DNA of 64,000 nucleotides. Origin: CALDCK01 sp050618055. Its GTDB lineage: Bacteria > Myxococcota_A > UBA9160 > SMWR01. Positions 1-11,091 of this stretch are shown here, in pieces. The DNA lies in NCBI GenBank assembly GCA_050618055.1, contig JBNLVK010000291.1, positions 1-64,000 of the forward strand, written 5' to 3'. The notes below the pieces were generated by a model. The model ran no database searches. It saw only the letters and a program-made list of their open reading frames with translations, and was not told where the DNA came from. Both the position numbers and the translations under genes were made by a program. Each line of letters starts with the position of its first letter. Position 1 is the stretch's first letter.

Positions 1-2488
<2,488 letters not shown>

Positions 2489-2503
2489 CACCCTTCTCTG
2501 ATG

Positions 2504-3418
2504 TCAGTCCGCGGCCAGACGTGCCGCGCGCAGGCGCTGAAAGTCTTCATCGGCGTGATACGAGGAGCGGGTGAGGGGCGAGGCGGACACGCGCAGGAAG
2601 CCGCGCGCCAGGGCCTCGTCGCGGTAGCTCTCGAACTCGTCCGGCGGCACGTAGCGGGCGACCTCGGCGTGGCGGGGCGTGGGACGCAGGTACTGGCCCA
2701 CGGTGAGGAAGTCGACGTCGGCGCCCCGCAGGGCATCCATCACCTCGAGCACCTCTTCGCGGGTCTCGCCCAGGCCGACCATCAGGCCCGACTTGGTGAA
2801 GGCGGGCGGGTGGGCACGCTTGACGCGGGCCAGCAGCTCCACCGAGTGATCGAAGCTGGCGCCCGGTCGGATGCGGCGGTAGAGCCGCGGCACCGTCTCC
2901 ACGTTGTGGTTGTAGACGTCGGGCGCGGCCGCCGCGACCTGCTCCACGGCGCCGGGCTTGTGGCGGAAGTCGGGGGTGAGGATCTCGACGGTGGTGTCCG
3001 GGGCCGTGGCGCGGATCGCCTGGATGCAGGCCACGAACTGGCCCGCGCCACCGTCGGGCAGGTCGTCGCGATCCACCGACGTGATCACCACGTGGCGCAG
3101 GCCCAGGCCGGCCACCGCCTCGGCCAGGCGCGCCGGCTCGTCCGGGTCGGCCCCCGCCGGGGGCCGGCCGGTGGCCACGTTGCAGAAGGCGCAGGCCCGG
3201 GTGCAGACCGAGCCCAGGATCATCACCGTGGCGTGTCGCTTCGACCAGCACTCGTGGACGTTCGGGCAGGCGGCCTCCTCGCAGACCGTGCCCAGGCGCA
3301 GCCGGCGCAGCAGGTCGCGGGTCTCCACGAAGGCCGGCGTCTCCTGGACGCGGACGCGCAGCCAGGGAGGCTTGGGCTCCCGCGGCTGGAGGGCGCTGGG
3401 GTCGGGTTCGCGGCGCAT
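2504..3418 (-). CDS. lipA: Lipoyl synthase
   Basis: Radical SAM enzyme that inserts two sulfurs into the octanoyl group on lipoyl domains. Counting from ATG 3418 (304 aa), the auxiliary cluster cysteines are C46, C51 and C57 and the radical-SAM motif CTRACAFC gives C72, C76 and C79, both with the exact LipA spacing. The family C-terminal pattern is intact (SPLTRSSYHADEDF). A TTG at 3427 would add three residues; neither start has a strong ribosome site. It is transcribed towards aceE, so lipoate synthesis and its main client complex are probably co-expressed. No lipB is visible here. Confidence 0.95.
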   Translation of the reverse strand: MRREPDPSALQPREPKPPWLRVRVQETPAFVETRDLLRRLRLGTVCEEAACPNVHECWSKRHATVMILGSVCTRACAFCNVATGRPPAGADPDEPARLAEAVAGLGLRHVVITSVDRDDLPDGGAGQFVACIQAIRATAPDTTVEILTPDFRHKPGAVEQVAAAAPDVYNHNVETVPRLYRRIRPGASFDHSVELLARVKRAHPPAFTKSGLMVGLGETREEVLEVMDALRGADVDFLTVGQYLRPTPRHAEVARYVPPDEFESYRDEALARGFLRVSASPLTRSSYHADEDFQRLRAARLAAD

Positions 3419-3516
3419 GGGCTGCAAGCGAGTTTCACGGCGACCCCGGGAGTCGTCAAATCGCCCCGCGTCGGCGGCTTGACCGGCCCCGTTGCCGGCT
3501 GATATACGACAGGATC

Positions 3517-4347
3517 ATGTCGAACGACGTCATCGAGTCTTCCGTCGCGCGGATCACCGCCGCCGCCAGCCCCCGCACCCTGATCCACCAGCTGCTGAAC
3601 GCGGTGGGCGTGCAGCGCGACGGCGAGCTGTCCGGGCCCTGGCTGGTCGCCGCCCTGGGCGAGCTGGGCCACCGGCCCGAGGCGGTGCGCCAGATGCTGC
3701 GGCGCATGCAGCGGACCCGCGAGCTCGAGGTGCGGCGCCAGGGCCGGGTCAACCACTACCGGCTGGGCCCCTTCGCCCGCTCCGGGGCCGACGCCGGCTG
3801 GCGCAAGCTCTTCGGGCCGCTGCCCGACTGGGACGGGCGCTGGACGCTGGCCCTCTACCAGTTCCGCGCCAGCGAGCGGGAGGAACGCGATCACGTTCGC
3901 GTGATCCTGGCCTACGCGGGCTTCGGATCGCTGGCGCGGGGCGTCTTCGTCCACCCCCACGACCGGGTGAAGGAGGTGACCGCCGGCCTGGGCTCGGTGG
4001 GGCTCGGCCGTCGCGTCCACCTGTTCCGGGCGGAGCGCGCCGCCGGTCCCGGCGATCCGCAGACGGCGGCCGCCGCCTGGGACCTGGCGGCGCTGGCCGC
4101 CGACTACCGCCGCTTCACCGACGCCTTCGCCGGGCTCGACCCGGACGCCCTCGACCCGGCCGCCGCCTTCCGGGCCGCCAGCGCGGTGGCCATCGGCTTC
4201 CTGGACGTGGGCTTCCGCGATCCGGACCTGCCCGCCGGCCTGCTGCCGTCCGACTGGCCGGGCGACGCGGCCCGCGCCCGGGTGCGGGCGCTGCTGCCGC
4301 GGCTCCAGCACGGCATGCTGGCCCACGCGGACCGGCTGCCGGGGTAG
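3517..4347 (+). CDS. PaaX-like transcriptional regulator
   Basis: 276 aa. The N-terminal winged-helix region (about residues 15-90, with LIHQLLNAVGVQRDGELSG and LRRMQRTRELEVRRQGR) followed by a PaaX-type central domain (DWDGRWTLALYQF, then a long C-terminal segment) matches the phenylacetate repressor PaaX family, which typically senses an aryl-CoA thioester. No phenylacetate catabolic gene is adjacent: it is divergent from lipA across 98 bp and followed after 4 bp by a membrane protein. Its target is therefore unknown; possible targets are its neighbour or the acyl-CoA clusters further along. Confidence 0.8.
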   Translation: MSNDVIESSVARITAAASPRTLIHQLLNAVGVQRDGELSGPWLVAALGELGHRPEAVRQMLRRMQRTRELEVRRQGRVNHYRLGPFARSGADAGWRKLFGPLPDWDGRWTLALYQFRASEREERDHVRVILAYAGFGSLARGVFVHPHDRVKEVTAGLGSVGLGRRVHLFRAERAAGPGDPQTAAAAWDLAALAADYRRFTDAFAGLDPDALDPAAAFRAASAVAIGFLDVGFRDPDLPAGLLPSDWPGDAARARVRALLPRLQHGMLAHADRLPG

Positions 4348-4351
4348 GGCC

Positions 4352-5164
4352 GTGGACGCCGCCGCCGTCCCGGTCCTGCTCTGCGCCCTCGCGATCCTGG
4401 CGGGGCTGGCGGTCGCGCGGCGCGGCGCCTTCCTGCGCATGCACTGGCGTCCCGATCGCGACGTCGCCGCCGCCGTCGGGACCGGGCTGCTCGCGGTGGC
4501 CTTCAGCGCCGCGATCCTGCTCGCGCCCGAGCAGGGCGTCGCCGCCCGTCTGCTCCACTTCGTCGGCATCTACGGCGTGTGCGGTGGCCTGCTGCCGTGG
4601 CTCTGGGTCACACGCGTCGAGCGCCGCGGCGCGTCGGCGCTGGGGATCACGCGCGAGCGCCTGGGGCTCTCGCTGGCCATCGGCCTGGGAGCCGGCGCGC
4701 TGCTGTTCTCGCGCGTCGTCACCGGCAGCGACCTGGCGAGCGTCGACCCGCGCTACTTCGCCCTCGCCAGCTACAGCCTGCTGGCCGGCGGCCTCTTCGA
4801 GCTGTTCCTCTACTACGGCTTCCTGCACCTGCGTCTCGAGCGCGCGTTCGGACCGCTGCCGGCCGTCGTCGGATCGGCCGCCGTCTACAGCCTGTGGCAC
4901 GTGGGGACCGAGCTGCCGATGCACCCGGAGCCGTGGTCCGCCCTGGCGCTGCTCTTCGCGGTGGGCCTGCTGTACCACGCCTTCTTCCAGATCACGCACA
5001 ACCTGGCCTCGATCTGGCCGTTCTTCTTCTTCGGCGGCGTGTGGATCGACTTCGGCGTGAACCTGGGCTTCCCCCCGGAGATCGCACGCTCCCCGGGCTG
5101 GGTGACGCTTTCGTTGTCAATTCTGCTTGCGTCGCCCGCACTCCTGTCATGGACGCGCCGCTAG
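4352..5164 (+). CDS. CPBP-family-like intramembrane protein with degenerate active site
   Basis: 270 aa from a GTG start 4 bp after the PaaX-like gene. There are about seven hydrophobic segments. The region FELFLYYGFLHLRLERAFG followed by VYSLWHVG and then ITHNLASIWPFFFF matches the order of the three CPBP (CAAX protease / bacteriocin-processing) motifs. The first motif, normally EExxxR, keeps only one glutamate and has no arginine at the expected place, whereas the His of motif 2 and the HN of motif 3 are present. It may be a non-proteolytic or altered member. Acts in the inner membrane. Function unknown; coupling to the PaaX-like regulator is suggested only by spacing. Confidence 0.6.
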   Translation: MDAAAVPVLLCALAILAGLAVARRGAFLRMHWRPDRDVAAAVGTGLLAVAFSAAILLAPEQGVAARLLHFVGIYGVCGGLLPWLWVTRVERRGASALGITRERLGLSLAIGLGAGALLFSRVVTGSDLASVDPRYFALASYSLLAGGLFELFLYYGFLHLRLERAFGPLPAVVGSAAVYSLWHVGTELPMHPEPWSALALLFAVGLLYHAFFQITHNLASIWPFFFFGGVWIDFGVNLGFPPEIARSPGWVTLSLSILLASPALLSWTRR

Positions 5165-5253
5165 ACGCGAGACCATCCGCGACGTTCAATCGTTCCTTGT
5201 TTCTTGTACGAGCCCTCTCGTAGCCTGAGCCAGGACGAGACGCGGAGGTTCTC

Positions 5254-6459
5254 ATGCGCTGGTACGCTACGCCCCGCTCGGCACTCACCCTGCTCCTGCT
5301 GGCATCGGCGCAGCTCATCGTGTCGGCCGCGTGGGCGGGCGACATCCGTCGCGTCCGCCAGGACTGCACGCAGTTCGCGAACTGTTCGACGACGCTGGCC
5401 GGAGCGCTCGGTTCCGTGTGGGCCCATGCGAGTCCGACGAACCCGGTGGCACTCGATGTGGGCCCCGGCTTCTGGGACGAGGCGTTCAGCTGCCCGGCCG
5501 GTGAGGGCAACGTGTCGGTGCGGGGCTCCGGCGTCGACAACACCGTGATCCGCGGCGACGGCACCGGACCCGCCGGAACGGCAACGGGCTGTACGAACCT
5601 GTCCTTCTCCGACCTCACGTTCGAGTCGGCCGAGTACGGCTTCCGGTGGGTCGGCGGGGGAGACGCCACCTGGAGCAACGTGGACATCGTCTCCGTCGAA
5701 GGCGGCACCGAGAGTGCCGCGTTCGTGAGCACGGGCTGCGAGCCGGGCGATCCGGTTGCGAACCACACCTTCTTCGGCTCCCGGCTGATCGTCGTGGACG
5801 CGGACGGGAGCGCTTCGCCGGTCACGGCGTGGCTCGGGAACTGCTCGGACGGTCGCTTCTACGGCGGCGAGATGCGGATCGAGCTCCGCGAGAGCAGGGC
5901 GGCGCCGACGATGACCGTCGTGACGTTGAACGAGAAGGCGAGCCTCGACGTCTTCGGAACGGCCCTGCGCGCGATCGTCGCAGGCGGCAGCGTCGGTACG
6001 ATCGGCTTCTTCTACGGTGTGCAGGTCGGCGATGCAACGAACGCGTTCAGCCACCATGGCGGCATCATCAGCCTGAGCGGCCAGGGTGCCGGGCCGCTGT
6101 GGACCGTCGGCATCTCCTCGTCAGGAGGTGGCGTTCGCACGGGCGAGACCGCGTACGCGCTCCTTCCGGGGGCCGGTGGATCGGCCATTCGCATCGCGGG
6201 CGAGAATCCCTCGACGCCCTTCCAGCAGTCGCCGTTCCTGTGGCAGGCAGGGACGTCGCCACCCCCGCTGGTGGCGGGCAACGACGGTGAAGATCTCTTC
6301 GTAGAGACGGATTGCGAGTCGAATGGCGACTGCGGGAACCCGGACCCGCCGTCCCCGCTCGAGCCGCACCTGATGGTCATGAACCCGAGGCTGTGCGGAA
6401 CGACGGATCCGTGGTTCGACATGGTGACGGGGCAGTGCCGCGTCCTGGTCAACCCGTGA
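5254..6459 (+). CDS. Secreted cysteine-rich repeat-fold protein, paralogue A of a tandem triad
   Basis: 401 aa with a clear signal peptide (hydrophobic core LTLLLLASAQLIVSAAWA, cleavage near AWA-GD) and a GGAGG ribosome site. I do not recognise the family. The body has runs like those of right-handed beta-helices (NVSVRGSGVDNTVIRGD, then NLSFSDLTFESAEYGFRW). Cysteines fall at positions shared with the next two genes: QDC..NC, FSC, GC, TGC, GNCSDGRFYGG. The C-terminal module reads EDLFVETDC, then GDC, MVMNP, LC and DPWFDMVTGQC, so four more shared cysteines. Likely exported and disulfide-stabilised. Function unknown. Confidence 0.7.
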   Translation: MRWYATPRSALTLLLLASAQLIVSAAWAGDIRRVRQDCTQFANCSTTLAGALGSVWAHASPTNPVALDVGPGFWDEAFSCPAGEGNVSVRGSGVDNTVIRGDGTGPAGTATGCTNLSFSDLTFESAEYGFRWVGGGDATWSNVDIVSVEGGTESAAFVSTGCEPGDPVANHTFFGSRLIVVDADGSASPVTAWLGNCSDGRFYGGEMRIELRESRAAPTMTVVTLNEKASLDVFGTALRAIVAGGSVGTIGFFYGVQVGDATNAFSHHGGIISLSGQGAGPLWTVGISSSGGGVRTGETAYALLPGAGGSAIRIAGENPSTPFQQSPFLWQAGTSPPPLVAGNDGEDLFVETDCESNGDCGNPDPPSPLEPHLMVMNPRLCGTTDPWFDMVTGQCRVLVNP

Positions 6460-6482
6460 CCAGGCCGAGGGAGGGGAAGGAC

Positions 6483-7682
6483 ATGTACGCGGCGATCGCG
6501 GCTCTGCTGGTCTCCCTGACGCCGGCAACGGCATGGTCGGGTTCGAACGAGCCACTGGACGCCGCCGCGTCCGTCATCCGGGTCGAGACGGCCTGCTCGA
6601 CGACACCCGACTGTTTCGAGACGATCGCCGAGGCGCATGCCTGGACCTGGACGACGCGCAACCCGGCGCCAAGCGCGAGCGCGCCCCTGCTCTGGGAGAT
6701 CGGTCCCGGCACCTGGGACGAGACCTGGTCGTGCCCGTCCGGGGGCGGCCACGTCTCGGTGCGGGGCGCGGGGCGCGGGGTGACGATCATCTCCGGGGAT
6801 CCGTCGGGCTCACCAAGAGAGGCCGGAACCGCCGAGGATTGCGAGAACCTCGACTTCTCGAAGCTCACGTTCCGATCCGAGGACTGGGGCTTCCGGTGGA
6901 AGGGGACCGGAAGCTCGAGCTGGAAGGACGTCGGCATCGAGTCGGTCAGCGGGGGAACGACGAGCGCGGCCTGGGCAGAGGTGGACTGCTCCCCCTCCCC
7001 TGCGGCCAAGCCGACGCACTACTTCTTCAACTCACGGGTCGCGCTGTTCGACAGCGCGGGCGGGGCGCACCCGGCGGCGGCCTGGCTCGGGGGCTGCTCC
7101 GACGCGTGGTTCCACGGCGGACAGATCCTGGCCGAGCTGCGGGATGCCGCCGTCTCTCCCGCGATGTCGGCGATCCGCCTGCAGGGCGATGCCAGCCTGC
7201 GCGTGTTCGGGACCAGCGTCGATGCGTTGGCGACACCCGAAGCAGGAGTCCAGGCGGGCGTGCTCATGGGTGTCGACGCGGGGGCGGCGGGCAATCGTTT
7301 CGAGATGCACGCGGGAGCGATCCGCGCGCGATCGCAGGCCGCAGGCACCGTACACGTGATCGGAGTCGCAACCTCGGGCGGGCACGTGGACACCATCGAT
7401 ACCGCTTTCGTCGTCGAGCCGAGCGGGGCGGGCATCGCAACCCGGCTTTCACAGCCGGCCTTCGCCTCTCCGTTCATGTGGCCAGCAGATACGGCCCCGC
7501 CCCCGTTGACCCAGTCCGTCGACGGTCAGGATCTCTTCGTGGAGATCGACTGTGCCTCCGACGGGAACTGTGATGCGGGCGGCTACGAGGCCCACCTAAT
7601 GGTGATGAACCCTGCGGAGTGCGGCTCGGCCGACCCCTGGTTCGACACCGTCACCGGGAGGTGCCGCAATGTCACGAACTGA
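6483..7682 (+). CDS. Secreted cysteine-rich repeat-fold protein, paralogue B
   Basis: 399 aa from ATG 6483, chosen because it follows a purine-rich AGGGAGGGGAAGG site and begins a signal peptide (MYAAIAALLVSLTPATAWSG). It aligns along its whole length with the preceding gene: IGPGTWDETWSCPSGGGHVS, LTFRSEDWGFRWKG, GGCSDAWFHGG, and the tail GQDLFVEIDC ... DGNC ... HLMVMNP ... DPWFDTVTGRC. The shared cysteine ladder suggests the same fold and disulfide plan. It starts 23 bp after paralogue A, and its stop overlaps the start of paralogue C by 14 bp, so the three are probably co-transcribed. Role unknown. Confidence 0.7.
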   Translation: MYAAIAALLVSLTPATAWSGSNEPLDAAASVIRVETACSTTPDCFETIAEAHAWTWTTRNPAPSASAPLLWEIGPGTWDETWSCPSGGGHVSVRGAGRGVTIISGDPSGSPREAGTAEDCENLDFSKLTFRSEDWGFRWKGTGSSSWKDVGIESVSGGTTSAAWAEVDCSPSPAAKPTHYFFNSRVALFDSAGGAHPAAAWLGGCSDAWFHGGQILAELRDAAVSPAMSAIRLQGDASLRVFGTSVDALATPEAGVQAGVLMGVDAGAAGNRFEMHAGAIRARSQAAGTVHVIGVATSGGHVDTIDTAFVVEPSGAGIATRLSQPAFASPFMWPADTAPPPLTQSVDGQDLFVEIDCASDGNCDAGGYEAHLMVMNPAECGSADPWFDTVTGRCRNVTN

Positions 7683-9033
7683 ACTCCGGCTTCGCGGGCT
7701 CCTGACGGCCGCGGTCGGACTCGTGCTGGGCTTCTCCAGCACGGCTCAGGCTCAGTTCGGCGTCGGTGATCCCACGTTCATCCGCTGGCAGCCGACCTGC
7801 GATCGGGAGAACTACACCGATTGGCCTTGCTTCCTTCCCGACGAAGGTACGGAGGTCGCCACCCACATCAACTACTTCGTCAACACGCCTCCACCTCAGG
7901 GGGGAAAGGAGCCGGATCCCCGGCCGTCGGTCGTCCAGATCGGCCCGGGCGTCTACACCTCGTCCGACAAGGGCTTGGATTGTGCCTTCTCACCGATCAG
8001 CAACCAGCGCATGAACAACGTGACGCTGCGCGGCTCCGGGCGGGGCGTGACCTTCATTGGCGATGGCACGCTGGGACGCGGCATGGAGATCGGCAACTGC
8101 AGGGATCTCACGGTGCAGGACCTGACCGTTCTCGGTGCTTCGGAAGGAGTGCTCTGGCGCTACGGCGGGACCTCGACTTGGATCAACGTCGACATCCGCG
8201 CGGGCAGGGCCGGCTGGCGAGACATCAACGTGGGATGCGATCCCGACAAGATCATGAATCCGGAGCAGCACCCCCCCGACCCGCCCGTCTTCCTGAAGGA
8301 CCAGTACCCGTTCGAGGAGGCCGCGGTCCACTACTTCTTCTCGAGCCGGATCATTGTCGACGGCACCAGCGGCACCGACGCAATCGCCTTCGAGGCCGGG
8401 TGTTCGGACAACTGGTTCTACTCGTCCGAGATAGCGGTGATCACGGCACCGACGCCCAGTCCTACGCTCGCATCGGCAACCGGCTTCCGGGTGCTCAAGA
8501 TCCCCGCCTTCCCGGGCATCGTGCACGCATTCGACACGAACGTGCGCGTCTCGACGCTGGCGACGACGGGGCTCTCCGCCGGTTTCGATGCGGCGGCCGT
8601 CTCCGTCGAAGCGGAGGGCATCTTCCATATGCACGGCGGGATGATCGAGACGGACGTCTCGAACGTGGCGGGCGCGCAGGCGACCGGGTTGCGGGTCGTG
8701 GGCGGGGGCGCGACCAACGCATTCGCCCACACGCCGGATACCGCGTTCGCGGTCCGCCCCGGCGCCGGCGGGACGGCGGTCCGCGTGGAGTCGTCCGGAT
8801 CCAATGCGGTGGCGCTTCCGCCGAAACTCTGGGCCGCGGGAGACGCGCCGCCGCACTCTGGGCTCGTGTCCCTCGAAGGTCAGGATCTCTTCGTCGAGAC
8901 CGATTGCAGCTCCGATGGGAACTGCAACGGGGGAGGCAACCAGGCTCACGTCATGGTCTACAGCCAGGGTTGCTCGCCGGAGCCTTGGTTCGACACGGTG
9001 ACCGGACGCTGCCGGAACGATACGACGCCCTAG
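7669..9033 (+). CDS. Secreted cysteine-rich repeat-fold protein, paralogue C
   Basis: 454 aa; its start lies inside the last codons of paralogue B, with the ribosome site GGGAGG in B's coding sequence. Signal peptide MSRTELRLRGLLTAAVGLVL ... TAQAQ. It is the most divergent of the three, with an insertion around residues 185-215 (a proline-rich stretch after VGCDPDK), but it keeps VTLRGSGRGVTFIGDG, the GCSDNWFYS landmark and the tail GQDLFVETDC, DGNC, HVMVY, PWFDTVTGRC. It contains many A/T-ending codons at its 5' end (about 16 of the first 66), unlike most genes in the window. Convergent with the following hydrolase. Confidence 0.7.
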   Translation: MSRTELRLRGLLTAAVGLVLGFSSTAQAQFGVGDPTFIRWQPTCDRENYTDWPCFLPDEGTEVATHINYFVNTPPPQGGKEPDPRPSVVQIGPGVYTSSDKGLDCAFSPISNQRMNNVTLRGSGRGVTFIGDGTLGRGMEIGNCRDLTVQDLTVLGASEGVLWRYGGTSTWINVDIRAGRAGWRDINVGCDPDKIMNPEQHPPDPPVFLKDQYPFEEAAVHYFFSSRIIVDGTSGTDAIAFEAGCSDNWFYSSEIAVITAPTPSPTLASATGFRVLKIPAFPGIVHAFDTNVRVSTLATTGLSAGFDAAAVSVEAEGIFHMHGGMIETDVSNVAGAQATGLRVVGGGATNAFAHTPDTAFAVRPGAGGTAVRVESSGSNAVALPPKLWAAGDAPPHSGLVSLEGQDLFVETDCSSDGNCNGGGNQAHVMVYSQGCSPEPWFDTVTGRCRNDTTP

Positions 9034-9036
9034 GCC

Positions 9037-9945
9037 CTAGCCGCGCCGCTCCTGCGGAAGCGAGTGCTCCCAGTCGGCCAGCAGCGTGCGCAGGCCGGTC
9101 ACCAGCAGCAGCGGCTGGTCGAGCATGATGTGGTGGTACGCCTCGGGGATCTCGATGACCGGCGCGTTGCGTCCCAGCAGCTCGTACATGTAGTCGCCGA
9201 TGTCCGGCGTGACCAGGCCGTTCTCGGCGCGGAACAGTGCAAAGCGGCTGCGCACGCTGGCCAGCACCTCGTGACCGGCGCGCGGCGTGGCGCGGCGGAA
9301 GATCACCGGATCGAACTTCCAGGTGACGCCGCCGGGCACATCGCGCAGCGAGCGGCGGCCCACGTGGTCCAGGATCCACGGCCGTGACGAGGGCTGGTCC
9401 GGCACGGTGCGGAAGTGACGCATGGCGGTGTCGGGGTCCGGGTAGACCTTCGGGTTGCGGAAGGCCTTGCCGCGGTCGCCCTCCTCGGCCTCCGGGTCCG
9501 GGCGGCGCACCGGCGAGTCGAGCACCACGGCCCCGGCGATGGCGTCGCCGTGGGCCGCCGCCGTCTGCATGGTGACGAAGCCGCCCATGCTGTGGCCGAT
9601 CACGATGGGCGGACCGGCGAAGCCGGCGTCCCCGGCGACGGCCACCACCTCTTCGGCCCAGGTCTCGCGCGGGTAGGCGTCGCGGCGTCCCGAGTCGCCG
9701 TGGCCCGACAGGTCGACCGCCGCCACCCGGTACTCGGGCGTGAACAGCGGCGCGATGAAGCTCCACCAGTGGGCGTGGGCCGCGCCGCCGTGCACGAACA
9801 CGAGCCCGGGCCGGCCGGACTCGCCCCAGGCCAGGTAGTGGATCGGGCAGTCCTCGACGGTGATCCGGCGGCTCTCCGGCGTGACCGCCAGGGCCTTGCG
9901 GAACCAGTCGGGAGCGTCGTGCGTGTCCGCGGCCACGGACCGCAC
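9037..9945 (-). CDS. Alpha/beta hydrolase
   Basis: 302 aa from a GTG start. Alpha/beta-hydrolase fold: oxyanion strand LVFVHGGAAHAHWW, strand AVDLSGHGDSGRR, nucleophile elbow GHSMGG (serine nucleophile) and a late histidine in AYHHIMLDQP. Sequence features resemble epoxide-hydrolase and esterase-like members, but the substrate cannot be told. It ends 3 bp from the stop of the secreted triad (convergent) and is followed on the opposite flank, 5 bp upstream, by the PilZ gene's end, so it could be read through from that gene. Confidence 0.8.
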   Translation of the reverse strand: MRSVAADTHDAPDWFRKALAVTPESRRITVEDCPIHYLAWGESGRPGLVFVHGGAAHAHWWSFIAPLFTPEYRVAAVDLSGHGDSGRRDAYPRETWAEEVVAVAGDAGFAGPPIVIGHSMGGFVTMQTAAAHGDAIAGAVVLDSPVRRPDPEAEEGDRGKAFRNPKVYPDPDTAMRHFRTVPDQPSSRPWILDHVGRRSLRDVPGGVTWKFDPVIFRRATPRAGHEVLASVRSRFALFRAENGLVTPDIGDYMYELLGRNAPVIEIPEAYHHIMLDQPLLLVTGLRTLLADWEHSLPQERRG

Positions 9946-9950
9946 GGTAC

Positions 9951-10985
9951 CTAACCTTCCAGGATCTCCGCGATCACGAAGCCCGGGCCGTCCCTGGCGC
10001 AGGCCTTGCGCAGCCGCTCGATGCCGTGGGCCGCCGCCTCGCTCACGTTCTCGAAGCGCACGCGCCAGGCCTCCTCGTCGAGGTCGCGCTCGGCCCGGCC
10101 GCGCAGCAGCACCGCCTGGCTGCCGCCGCTGCCGTAGAGCGCCAGCTCGAGCTCGTCGCCGGAGCGCAGCGTCGGGTCCAGCTCGATGCGCATGCCCTCG
10201 GCGGTGAGGTCGCGACCGATCACCACGCGCGCCACGCCGAAGCGTCCGGCCACCGGCCGGCGTTGCAGGCCGCGTCGGGGGGCGCTGCGTTCGGGGAGGG
10301 CGGCGTCGGCCTGGGGCCGGAAGTCGATGGGCTGGCCCGCCATGATGGCGCGCAGGGTCACCCGGTCGGACAGGCGCAGCTGGTCGAACACCACCGACAC
10401 GTCGTAGGTGGCGCCGTCGGCGGTGGTGGTGCTTCGCGAGCTGAGCACGCGGCCGGGCAGCTCCAGGCTGCGCGGCTTCGTCAGCTCCCTGGGCAGCGCC
10501 ACCCGCACCGGCGCGTCGAAGTCGAGGGGCTCGGACGAGACCAGCCCGCAGCCGCCGATCGAGAGCTGGGCCAGGATCGCGTCGTGGGTGCGGACGTCGC
10601 CGTCCACGCCCAGAGCCACCGTCACCGGCGCGCCCATGGCGACGCGGGTCATGCGCCGTCGCTCCGGACCCTCGTAGCAGGCGCGCTCGGTCAGCAGGCG
10701 CAGCACCTCCTTGCTCACCGGCCGGCGCAGCAGGAAGTCGCAGGGCACGCCCTTGAGCGACTCGCCCTCGGCGTCGCTCACCACCAGGTGCAGGTGGTGG
10801 CGCAGCCCGGCGCGTCGGGCGCCGCGCATGCCGCGGGCGTGGCTGGCGGAGGTTACGAGCAGCGGGATCTCGCCGTCGCTGGCGCCGTCCGGTCCCTCCT
10901 CGAAGGAAACGCCCAGCGCCGACAGCGCTGCGCGCACGTCCGACAGCTCCCCGTCGTCGACGATCCGGACCTGGCTCTCGGCCAT
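9951..10985 (-). CDS. Double PilZ-domain protein with receiver-like N-terminus
   Basis: 344 aa from ATG 10985 (GGGAG site 6 bp upstream). Residues 1-103 look like a degenerate response-regulator receiver (ending CDFLLRRPVSKEVLRLLTE). Residues ~108-205 form a PilZ domain with ERRRMTR and a QLSIGGCG turn close to the (D/N)xSxxG signature. Residues ~235-340 form a second PilZ-like domain with RRPVAGR and RDLTAEG. PilZ domains bind cyclic di-GMP; the first keeps more of the binding signature. Probably links c-di-GMP to motility or surface behaviour. A sigma-28-like promoter sits just upstream. Confidence 0.75.
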   Translation of the reverse strand: MAESQVRIVDDGELSDVRAALSALGVSFEEGPDGASDGEIPLLVTSASHARGMRGARRAGLRHHLHLVVSDAEGESLKGVPCDFLLRRPVSKEVLRLLTERACYEGPERRRMTRVAMGAPVTVALGVDGDVRTHDAILAQLSIGGCGLVSSEPLDFDAPVRVALPRELTKPRSLELPGRVLSSRSTTTADGATYDVSVVFDQLRLSDRVTLRAIMAGQPIDFRPQADAALPERSAPRRGLQRRPVAGRFGVARVVIGRDLTAEGMRIELDPTLRSGDELELALYGSGGSQAVLLRGRAERDLDEEAWRVRFENVSEAAAHGIERLRKACARDGPGFVIAEILEG

Positions 10986-11007
10986 GTGCGACTCCCGAAG
11001 CAAGTCG

Positions 11008-11029
11008 CCCGATCTATCGGAAGATCGGG
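11008..11029. promoter_or_regulatory. Inverted repeat upstream of the PilZ gene
   Basis: Perfect 7-bp arms CCCGATC and GATCGGG separated by 8 bp, located 23-44 bp in front of the PilZ start codon. It overlaps the candidate -10 element of the sigma-28-like promoter, so it could be an operator or a leader hairpin. No regulator is identified. Confidence 0.4.
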
Positions 11030-11040
11030 GGATCGCCTTA
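11014..11040 (-). promoter_or_regulatory. Candidate sigma-28 (FliA-type) promoter for the PilZ gene
   Basis: On the minus strand TAAGGCGA, an 11-bp spacer, then TCCGATAG. The enteric consensus is TAAAGTTT, 11 bp, GCCGATAA. The spacing is exact and the -10 box matches 6 of 8. It would start a transcript about 20 nt before the PilZ start codon. A flagellar-regulon promoter suits a YcgR-like c-di-GMP effector; pattern match only. Confidence 0.4.
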
Positions 11041-11091
11041 GGCGTCGCGGCCGGATCCCCTGGAATCGCGTGGGGGTGGAGCGTTCCGCCG

